Translations under genes and position numbers: made by a program
Notes under the pieces: model-generated
The model's input: the letters and a program-made list of their open reading frames with translations, nothing else
Database searches by the model: none
Told to the model about the DNA's origin: nothing
Assembly (NCBI RefSeq): GCF_932274485.2
Contig: NC_065883.2
Coordinates: 11,778,222-11,842,221 of the forward strand
Direction: 5' to 3'
Source: Patella vulgata
Lineage: Eukaryota > Mollusca > Gastropoda > Patellidae
DNA length: 64,000 nt
Part shown: one piece after another, positions 48,968 through 60,900 of the stretch
Layout: every line of letters starts with the position of its first letter
How positions within the stretch are numbered: the stretch's first letter is position 1

Positions 48968-51900
48968 CTGGAAGAAAAAGAAACAAAGAGTTATAATCTG
49001 AAAATAACTATCAAGTTCATACCAAAACATGGCTTTATTAATTCTTATTAGCCAAACACCAAAGCCGTAAACGATATTAAAGAATCTCGATTATGAAAGC
49101 TTCATAAAAGTAATCATAGCTGAAGATCTATAATTAAGCTGCACCTATAATGATAATGAGAGAGGAAGTTTGTTTAAAGTCACCAGGTCGTTATCGGACA
49201 AACGTATAAATTTCTATTTCATGGGGTCATGTGCGGGGGGAAACTGGAAAAGCCAGGGAAAATGCACAATGTTGATCGAAACCACCCTGCATGACTCAAA
49301 TGACAGATCTTATGATCTAAAGCACACACATTAGACCACTCGACCACCCAACCTGACTTAACCACAGAGAAAACTGGTGATCAATGGCTCGTCAACACAA
49401 TAGAAGATAGGCTGCCAGGCAACGAAACATACGCCCACAGCAGCTAAGTTGTCCGAGTCAAAAACATGACATCTGATTGAAAGGCAGACATTATGATCTA
49501 AAGTATATGTGTCAAGACCACTTGGCCACCAAAGCCCAGTGGAAGTGTGGATTAATTGTGTCCTGAAAATAGCAAGGCTTTCATGCATTTCTACTAAAAC
49601 TAGTGTAATAAGTGTGCAATAACATTCAACATGTCTAGTGAGAGAGAGAGAAATGGGGTTTAACGTCCACTCGACACAAAATAGGTCATTTCGGGACTAA
49701 CATATGGTTTAATTTTATTTCAATAATTTGCTTGCGCGTGGGGGTCTTTAGCAGTGGGAGGAAACCGGAGGACCTGGAGAAAACCCACGAGGTTGGACAG
49801 GCGACCCTACTCCTTGTCACGTACAATCGGGGAATCGAAACCCCACCAGTTGACTCAATGACAGACCGTATGATACAGCGCGCGCGTGCTAACCATTCGA
49901 TCATCCAACCCCTCAACATGTCTAGTTATTGCCTGGCTAATCTCCACCCAATCTACTAGAGGGAAAACAATCTGCTTATTCAACGAAAAGAACAAAGGAA
50001 GATTTACCATCCATGTTACAAATATACTTACTACTTGAAGGTATGGTATTTTGTCGGGGTAGAGATGTTGTTGATGGGGGCTGGAATGACGGAGCCGAGT
50101 GTTGATGATGAAGACTAAGACCATGATGCTCTGCTCCTCGACGTGTGGGAGTGTTATTAAAAGCTTCGTCTGATGTCAAGGCCGTTAAACCCTGGGTTAA
50201 TTGTTGACACATCTGAGCTATAGAATCTTCTTGTTCAGGAGACTCTTCATGAATTGTTCCCCCTACAGCTGTAAATATATGTCATAATAAATGTTACAAA
50301 TCATGTTACAAATCATAATAAAAGTTAAAAATCTTTAAACATTTTAAGGACTAAAAATGGGACATATATAACAAACACACCAAATCTAAGAAATGAAATG
50401 AAATGAGGTTTAATGTCCTAATGTTCTGCTCCTATACTGGGCTTATGAAGATGGGCATACGCCATACAGTGTGCTATGAGGGAAATTTTGACCAAGCAGC
50501 GGCACTATCGCCTACTCTTATATCGAATTCCAACTGCCAAAGGATTTTTTTACGTGCATTCCAATGTATACACAGGACCTCGGTTTTTTGTCTCACCCGA
50601 AGGACTAGACAGCCGTCCTTATTAGGCCCTCCGTCCTGCATCACTGATAAGGGGGAGCCACGCCGGAAAATCTGGATGAACACCAAATCAAAGACAATTC
50701 AAGAACTAAAGATGGGATATATGCAGCAAACATACCAAATTGACAACAATCCAAGGACTAAAGATGGGATATACAGGAAACATACCACAGCAGATTTTAC
50801 TTGTGTAACACTTCTGATTAAAACACAGATCCTATTTCATTTCGTTTTTTAAAGTTCAAAATTTTGTTTTACTTGTCTTCACAACACTAGGATCTGGAAG
50901 ATTTGTTATATAACCAGCTTTCTGGTTGAAGTGAGGGATTAGCCAATGAAACGGTCTTTTACGTTGAGTTCTTGGCGTGCGATGCACAGTACTGTGGGTA
51001 AACCACTAGAAACATCAACACTGATTGATTAATCAATGTCTGACGTCATAGCGCCAAAAGTCGCTCAAACGACCCCTGATGCGACCTTCCAGTACAACCG
51101 GTCAGATCATCATTTAGTTTAGGCCATCGAAAGTATAAGAAAAAAAAAACCGAAATATAGATCTGTCTTTTAATCAGAAAGCCAGACTTAAATGCACTTA
51201 AATATTTATAAGATAAATAAGTTTAATATTAGAATGGTAGGAATGTAGATTTCAATCTTTATATCTAAATTCAGACAAATTTATACATCTGACATTAAAC
51301 GCTCCCACTTTTTACCCTGAAAAATCAATGGAGGACTGGTTTTTTTTCTTAATCAGACGCTTACTCTTCCGATGCTTACTCTTGCGATTATCGGATAAAA
51401 TTTCCATCACATAATATCATCAAGTAATGTAATATTGATTCTGAGTATACATGTGGTATATTTAGTTACAATTAGTCTTTTGTCGTAAACAGGGATATAT
51501 ATAGATAGAGTCTGGCCAACTCTCATTTTGTTACTCAATTTATGTGAGAGAGAGAGAGAGAGAGAGAGAGCGCAAATTTCAAACACATAATTCTCAATAC
51601 TTAAAAATATCAAATTCGTGGGAGCGCCAGAAACGCGAAAAATAGAGACAACAATTTGCCAGACTCCCTCTATCTATATATGGTCGTAACTAAAGTAATT
51701 TGCTTACCACCGTTAGCGCTGGGTGACTCCATGATTGCATTCTGTCGTTGAAGTGTGGATGGGAGGTCATTCAGGCGTAGTGAAAGTGTTCTTTTAAACG
51801 GTGACGATGCTTCTTGTAATTTTTCGAAACCTCTGAAGGAGCCTTGACGATTAAATAACTCGGGTGTAGCATGCGGTCGCTGTACAGCAAATGGATTATC

Positions 51901-54900
51901 TACTCTTCTGACTGGCACAGGTTCTGAATATAATAAAATATCAATACTCATTATATAATCTAGATTGTGTCCCTGACATATTGCAAGGCATGCTTCACAA
52001 CTTCACATCTCCAGTAATGTAATAAAATAAAAGTGAAGTTGGGCTTACATCATCCTTAAGATGAATAAAAACAAGTTTTAACTGGGTTATTTGTGAATGG
52101 CATCAAGGATAAAAAAACAAACTAATCTGTTGTTTTTAGTGTCTTATCTTTAGTGAGTTTTATCCAGCTTCAGGTGACATGATTTCATGTTACAACACAG
52201 GTCGAGCAACCCAAAAGGAACTGGCTTGCAAGCCATGTTTTAACTGGGTTATCTGTGACTGGCATCAAGGATAAAAAAAAAAAAAAAAAAAAAATAATCT
52301 GTCGCTTTTAAGTGTCAGCAGTTAGTCTTATTTTTACATGTTTTTTAGTGATTTTTATCCAACTTCGGGTGACATGACTTCATGTTGAAACACAAGCTGA
52401 GTCAGCCAAAAGAAACTGGCTTGTAAGTCATGTGATACTACTATGAAATGGGAAAACCACCATGGCACTCACATTCTGTAATTGTATCACCATTTTGACT
52501 GATCAGATCTCTAACTGCAGTTTAGCACAATATAGCCATCAAGCTCTGTTTCATTCATTCATCTCTAATCGTAAGCGACTTAAGCTAGCCATTTTTACTT
52601 GTCGACGATAATTTTGTGGTGTCATCAATGGGGCGATAGCAAGGCTTAATTTGAAATGATTAAAAATTACCGTTTCAGATTTATTTCTTCCATTCCATAT
52701 TGTCTCAAAATATAATTTGTTACAAACGGGGGATAACTTTAGGGTTTGAGTAAGGATTTTCTAATGAAAAGTGGATTTTTCATTGGATGTATCTGGCATA
52801 TCAAAGACTTCAAAATTTTGAAGCAAGACTGAAGTTGAGAAGCTAAGTGTTGTGTCATTCTGAGTGAGAGAGAGAAATGTGGTTTAACGTCCACTTGACA
52901 CAAACTAGGTCAGAACTAACATATGGTTCAATTTTATTTCAACAATTTGCTTGCACCTAGGGGGTCTTTAGCAGTGGGAGGAAAATGGAGGACCTGGAGA
53001 AAACCCACGCGGTTGGACAGGGGACCCTACTCCTTGTCACTTACAACCAGGGAATCGAAACCATGCCATTCTGAATAAGATTTAATTCAATCGATACATG
53101 AATTCCTGCAATTCTAGCTCAGCATTCCATAGTTACTTATACAAGCGTATCTAATTTGTGTATGAAATCAATAAAACATTTACCCAATTTTAGGGTAATC
53201 ATTCTTTGTTCGAGTTGAAAGGAAAGGAGGGGAGGGGCAGGATTCCTTGATTTTTTAGATCTAACAAAGTGGTGAGCTAGGTTGATCTGACATTCTATAC
53301 CAATAAGTGTCCGGCTGAGAATTTTCATTACATTAGCGAAATGGAAGTCAGTAAGTTTACTTAAACATACATTATGCAAGAGCTAAATCTGTCTATTGCA
53401 GGTCTTTCTTTAGGCCTAAAATGTGATCTAAATTATTAATTAGACATTAATTAACTTATCCAGACCATAATCAACTCTAGATGGCATCGCTAGCCTGCGC
53501 TTTTAAGTGGATTGTGAGCCGATTTACTGCATAACTTTCCTTCTCGATTAAACGATTAAATGGATAATCGAGACTATGCTGTTTATCGTACTGACTTTAG
53601 TAATGATGACCGAGGCTAGGCAGAAATTTCATTCGCTTCGTTCTCGGTTAATAGTGGATCAATTTGAATGAAATTTTCAGCAAATTGCCTTTACGTTATC
53701 TAGTTTTTAATCATTATAGTGAGAACTGCTAACTCATTATCGAATCGCCCATAATGTATCTTTAAAGTGACAACCATACTAAACTTAGGCTGTCTGTCTA
53801 CAATTAGCTCCGCTTGAGAACAGACACTAAGCTATTTGACCGACATTTTAGGTCCTAAATCTACGATTTTAATCAAAAACACTAAGTATACTTCAAGAAT
53901 TTTTGTTAAGTAGTTATTCGGCTTCCATTTAATAAAATTGAAAAAGTTTATTCCGTCTTTGTGTGTATGACAAATGTGAAACGGAGTAAAAACGCATTTC
54001 AAAACAGTATACTCATTTTTGGATATGGCGGTTATTTAAGGCAGAGATCTATTCTTGGAGTATGAAGTAGATGTGCAGAATGAGTGACAACAAGTCTTTG
54101 TAAGCCAGAATATTTTATGTTCATTTATCAGCCTTTAACCGTTCATATTTATTTAGAAATTCTAACCGTTTAAGCTCCATTACTTGCTATATTCTTGAAT
54201 AATTCCCATTGTTAATGCCGCTATAATGTCACCTAATTAATGTATTTGCTTACAAAATAATTTAAGAAAGAGAGAGAGAAATGGGGTTTAACGTCCAATT
54301 GACACAAACTACGTCATTTTGGGACTAACATATGGTTCAAATTTATTTCAATAATTTGCATAGAGGTCTTTAGCAGTGGGAGGAAACCGGAGGATCGAAA
54401 CCACGCCAGTTGAGTCAATGAAAGACATTATGATACAGCGCGCATGTGCTAACCATTTGGCCATTCCCCCCCCCCCCTCTAACACTAATTTAAGCATTAG
54501 AGTTTTCAAACTTTGTATGTGAGAAATGTGGAGATATACAAGATTCAAAAATACATGGTTTAACACCATGCAAAGACGGATAGGAGTTTATTTTGTTTTT
54601 TTATAAATCAATACTGCGACTTTATCCTGTCTTGAAGTAAGAAATCTCTATTCCAAGAACAAACCTATTGAGAATATTCAAACGAACAATTTCATTTTCA
54701 ATTGAATCAAAGAGACTGTGACCTTTCAATTATTGATTAGGTAAACAAAAGTAGAAAATGATTTTTGAAACTGAGTTCAATGATCAATGATATTTAAATC
54801 TACCATCTGTTGACCACATAAAATCTCTACAACATATCAAATATAAATGAAATTAAATTTAACACCCCACTGTTCATATCAAATACATATACTAAATATA

Positions 54901-54911
54901 TCATTCTACCA

Positions 54912-54963
<52 letters not shown>

Positions 54964-57900
54964 TAACATCCACTCAACACAAACTAGGTCTTTTCCGGAC
55001 TAACACATGGTTCAATTTTATTTCAATAATTCGCTTGCGCGTTGAGGTTTTTAGCAGTGGGAGGAAACCAGAGGACCTCGAGAAAACCAACGAGGTGGGA
55101 CAGGCGATCCTATTGATCCTATTCCTTGTCACGTACAACCCCGGAATCGAAACCACGCCAGTTGACTCAATGACAGACCTTATGATACAACGCGCATGGC
55201 CCACACCATTCGGCCATCCAACCAGCCTACAGACTAATGCTAGTTTCTTGTACAAGATGTTGTTACATATAACAGGAACTTTCTCAGTCAACACCAGGAT
55301 TGAAACCGGGACGTCCTGGTCCGTGAGTTAATCGATGTAACAAGTCTATATTATTACAGTAAGATATACATGTAGAGAAATGGGTTAGTTTCTGTAGAGA
55401 CATCTCTTCTGTACAAGATAATCTCAGTCAATACAGGATCTTCCTGGTGAAATGAAATGAAATGAAATGAAATGAAATGGGGTTTAACGTCCTACTGTTC
55501 TGCTCCAAATTGGGCTAATGGAGACGGGGAAATGCCTTACAGTGGGCTATGAGGGAAATTTTGCCCGGACAGTGGCGCTACAGCCTACTCTTATATCGAA
55601 TTCCACCTGCCAAGGGATCTTTTACGTGCACACCAATGTGTACACATGACCTCAGTTTTTTGTTCCATCCGAATGACTAGACAGCTGTATCACTGACAAG
55701 GGGGAACCATGCAGGAAAGGACCTTCCTGGTCAGAGAGACATTGAGTTACTCATTTTAACAAAGTCTATATCATTACAGACGTAGGTTAGTTTCCTGTAC
55801 AAGACGTCTGTATGTATATATACACTAGTTTATCGTCATGACAATCAATATAATCAATACCCTACAGTCAACATGTGATCTGAAGATAATTTAAACATGT
55901 CAAATTCTTCCTATCATCTTCCTTAACTTATAACAATGCATTATTGATGTTGTAGACCATACACAAGACTTTGTTAACGTCTTTATTCAGCCTTTTCTAG
56001 AAGCACAACAAACGAAGCAATCAATATGAAAAAGCTCAAACTAAATTCATTAAACTCGAGTTTATCAAGGGGAAATTATTGTCCTGACAGTCTCGCTACA
56101 GCCCTGCTCTTTTTTTTTATTTCCAATTTCAACAAGATCTTTGATCAGTTTCTCTAGGCCAAGAAAGAGAACGAACTCAAGATCTTGTTGATAGCAAGCC
56201 AGCTTTTTCTAGAGTAGAAGCACACACTAAATTTATTAAACATCGAGTTCATCAAGGGAAAAATATTGTCCTGACAGTATCGCTACAGCCCTACTCTTGT
56301 TTTTTATTTCCAATTTCCCCAAGATCTTTATTTAATCAGCTGCCAATGGTATATACTGGACCTCAATTTCCCTAGGACAAGAATTAAAATGAAATGGGGT
56401 TTAACGTCCTACTGTTCTGCTCCGAACTGGGCTAATGAAGACAGGTATACACCATAAAGTGTGCTATGAGGGAAATTTTGCCTGGGCAGCGGCACTATGA
56501 CCTGCTCTTACATCGAATTCCAACTGCCAAGGGATCTTTTACATGTACGCTAATGTATACATGGGGCCTCTATTTTTTTTGTCTTATCTGAATGACTAGA
56601 CAGTTCTCTTTGTCAGGCCCTCCGTCCTGCACACTGACAAGGAGAAACTACGTTGGAAAATCCCAAAGAACTTTCTCGGCCAATGCAGGGATCGAGCCAG
56701 CGTCTTACCCACTTAGCCACCGTGGCTCCAGCTTTTTCTAGAAGTACACACTAAATTCATTAAACTTGAGTTTATCACGGGTGGTGTTTCAACAGCATCG
56801 ATATAGCCTACTTTTTTTCGATTTCCAATTTTATTCAGCTATTTTTAGAAGCAGAAACAAAGTGATCAATATCAAAAGGCCCAAACTAAATATATTAAGC
56901 TCGAGTTTATCATGGGGGTACTGACAGTGTCACTACTCTTTTTTTTTTTTATTTCCAATTTCCAGATCTTTAAATAACTAGCTGCCAATGGAATAGACCG
57001 ATCCTCAGTTTTTCTAGGCCAGTAAAGAGATTGAACCTGTGAATCACGTTTTGTTAACCAACGCCATACTCATTGAGAAAACCACTGCTATCTATTTGTC
57101 AAAATAGACTTATGTAATTAGAGAGTGGTGCCAGCTCAAGGAAAATGATTTTCCCTCAGGTGGGCAGGTACCCGTACCCTCCTGCTTTATTTTAAGATTT
57201 CTCCATTAATGACTTAGCTTATTGGAAACGAAAAATTTAATAATTTTGCTGTAAAGGATTGGAACCAACAAACCAAAAATCAATCAGAAAACCACTGCTC
57301 CCATTTTGTTGAAATCAATTTGTGTACTTCAAGATTTGTAGAGGGGTTCAAGCTCAAGGAAAATTATTTTTCAGCAATGGACAGTTACCTCTTGGTTTAT
57401 TATTTTTAAGATTTCTCCATTAATGACTAAAGTTTATTGGAAACTAAAAATTCATAATTTTGCTCTAAAGGATTAGAACCAACAAAACCAAAAATCAATC
57501 AGAAAACCACTGCTCCTATTTTGTTGAAATCAATTTGTGTACTTCAAGTCAATGGACAGTTACCTCTTGGTTTATTATTTTGAAGATTTCTCCATTAATG
57601 ACTAAAGTTTATGGAAACTAAAAAGTTAATAATTTTGCTATAAAGGATTGGAACCAATTAACAGATCAAAGGATATACATTACCTGCTAATATTGCACTC
57701 TGAGGATCTGCTAAACGTTCAGTTAAAGATGTCTGTCGAAAAGATCCCGTTCTCGTAAAGCTTGTTCTGTCTTGACTAAAGGTGACGGTTACTCCAGTTT
57801 CTTTATCACGTTTTTGTTTCTTTTCTAAGCAGACGGCAAAAGCACAGCCTACAGCATGACTTAATCTCTCACCCTGATAACAATATAAAGCTTGACAATA

Positions 57901-60900
57901 AAGTGTAGTGCTCCAAGTCTTATAGTCCGTTCTGGACAACTCAAAGAGACCATGCTGTTAATATGTCTGTCTATGGATTTTGTTTTAATTAAGAGTAAGT
58001 CACTTCCCTTTTGATGTAGTTAATAAACTACTTAAAGGTAATTAATTCTGACTGATGATGCGAACCCAACTCACTACAGTAAATATTTGCTGACTGTCCA
58101 GTAGACTGGGATTTTTGAAAGATTTAAATTGTTCGCTATTTAACTTTGAATTTATCGAGAATTGTTTTTTTTCAGATAGTAATATAGAAATGATGATGGC
58201 AGTGTGAAATGAAATGGAGTTTAACATCCTACTGTTCTGCCAAGACTGGGTTAACGAAGACAGTTTAATAGACAGTATTTAAACATACATTATGCAAGAG
58301 CTAAATCTGTCTATTGCAGGTCTTTCTTTAGGCCTGAAATGTTATCTAAATTATTAATTAGACATTAATTAACCTATCCAGACCATAATCAACTCTAATG
58401 GCAATGCTAGCCTGCGATCTTTAGTGAATTATGAGCCGATTTACTGCATAACTTTCCTTCACGATTTAACGATTAAATGGATAATCGAGACTATGCTGTT
58501 TATCGTACTGACTTTAGTAATGATGACCGAGGCTAGGCGGAAATTTAAATCGCTTGGTTCTCGGTTCATAGTGGATCAATTTGAATGAAATTTTCAGCAA
58601 ATTGCCTTTACATTATCTAGTTTTTAAGTAATAGTGAGAACTGCCAACTCGTTATCGAATCTCCCATAATGTATCTTTAAGCTAAAATTAGGTGGCTAAA
58701 ACTTGTCAGTATTGATATTTTGGACCAATGTGGTAATTGGTGCAACTGCTATTTATTGTCTATATTGATTATTCTGAATTATTGGGCTTTTCAACATACT
58801 GCTATTGAGAACTCTTGGTTCAATAACCTTAGTTGCATCAATATATTGACTGGTACTGGAGTTTGCACCAGGGCTTTCACTTCACAATTCTGCCAGCCTA
58901 ATGATTTTTGATGTTTTTAGTTTACCTTGGATTGGCAAGATTTTTTTTCAATGTATAGGACAATTTTTAACATAATCTCAATCTTTTATACATTCTTTAG
59001 TGTTTTTAGACATTAAAACTATTAAATTCTTTGAAATTCTAATTTCATTTTATGTAAATTGACGGCCAGTCAGTCAAAACGTTTCCGTTCACTCTTCGAA
59101 TCCTAACAACGGGAGATTTTTTGCATACCCTACACGTGACTCCTGGTTTTTGTCAAATCTGACTTGAACAAAATTGTACAAATTAGAAAAGGGGGAAATC
59201 TATTTTCTATGTTTTAACCAACTAACCCAGTTTAATCAGAGATATTTCAAATCTAGGATATTCTAGTTTAGTATGTGTGGTCAAAGATCAAGGGTCAAAC
59301 CATAAGGTAACAGTAGTGTAAGATAATATCTTATAAGTATTAACAGCATGGTCCCTTAATCAGACATTAACACAAACATGTAATACAGACATAAAGGCTA
59401 CCACTAAAAAATAATTTGCTTGCAGAAAGGAAAAATTATGCCATCTGAACTGAATAAATTGGTGTATGCACTTGATTTTGCCAAGGAGAGGGCTTGATCC
59501 TAAAACCTAATCACTACATGTAACTTCCTGAATTAAACATTTTCATAAGCTCCAAGACAGCAGGCCAGGGGTTTGGTCTCCCAAGAATACTTTTTAATTG
59601 ACCTAAGCTACTGAGAGATAGATAGATTTGGATTTAATTTCCCTGCGCATAGGTGTCTTTAGCAGTTGGAGGAAACCCACAAGGTTAGGGAGAGAGAGAT
59701 AGAGAGAAATGAGGTTAATGTCCACTCGACACAAACTAGGTCATTTTGCGACTAACATACGGTTTAATTTTATTTCAATAATTCACTTGCGCGCAGGGGT
59801 CTTTAGCATTGGGAGGAAACCGGAGGACCCGGAAAAACCCCACGTAGTTGGACAGGCGACCCTACTCCTTGTCACGTACAACCAGGGATTCGAAACCACG
59901 CCAGTCGACTCAATGACAGACTTTATGATACAGTGCGCGCACGCTAACCATTCAGCCATCCAACCCCCCCTACAAGGTTAGGCTGATGACCCAACTCTGT
60001 GTCACTTATATAGACTTGGGATCAAAATGTGTCTTCTTGATTTAATAGTAAGAGAACTGTACAACACACAGACCTTAATATCTAAAGTTCATGTGTTACA
60101 CACACAATTTGTTCCCTTAGATATGAAGTTATCTAATCCGGAAAATATTTATCAAAACCATATCAATGAGACAGGAAAATGGTCCTTCTAATGATAATAG
60201 TTTATATTTATAATGCACAAATTTTCATATGGTTTAATTTTATTTCAATAATTCGCTTGCGCATAGGGGTCTTTAGCAGTGGGAGGAAACCGGAGGACCC
60301 GGAGAAAACCCACGAGGGTGGACGGGCGACCCAACTCCTTGTCACGTACAACCGGGGATTTGATACCACGCCAGTCGACTCAATGACAGACTTTATGATA
60401 CAGCGCACGCACGCTAACCATTCAGCCATCCAACCCCCCTCACCTGATTGGAATCCTATTCTTCTAACATAGTTAGACAAGCTACACCCTTCAGTCAAAA
60501 AAGGGATGTAACCATGTGAAAATTTTTTAATTCAGAATCAAGATCAAGTTCCTGGATTGACACTCTCTTCTTAAAGGGACAATAACACTCTTGCTGGCTT
60601 GAAAGCTCCAGAAAATAAAAAATATCTCTATCTAAGTACTAGATGTTTAAGTGTTCTACCTGTTGTGTAAATTATCCATTACATCCTATTTTACTTGTCC
60701 AGAGGGTTCGAAAATATTTTTAAATCGAAGTTTCATTTGAAAAGGTTTACGTTAGACGTTTCAAACCATTATGTTGAATTTTTCAAAATTTTTAAATAAG
60801 GTGTGTTAAGATGAAATTTGTATCATCAATTAATTGAAGTATTCTAAAATAGTACAATTTGTTGAGCAGAATAAAGATTAGGACATATTATTCAGTTACA

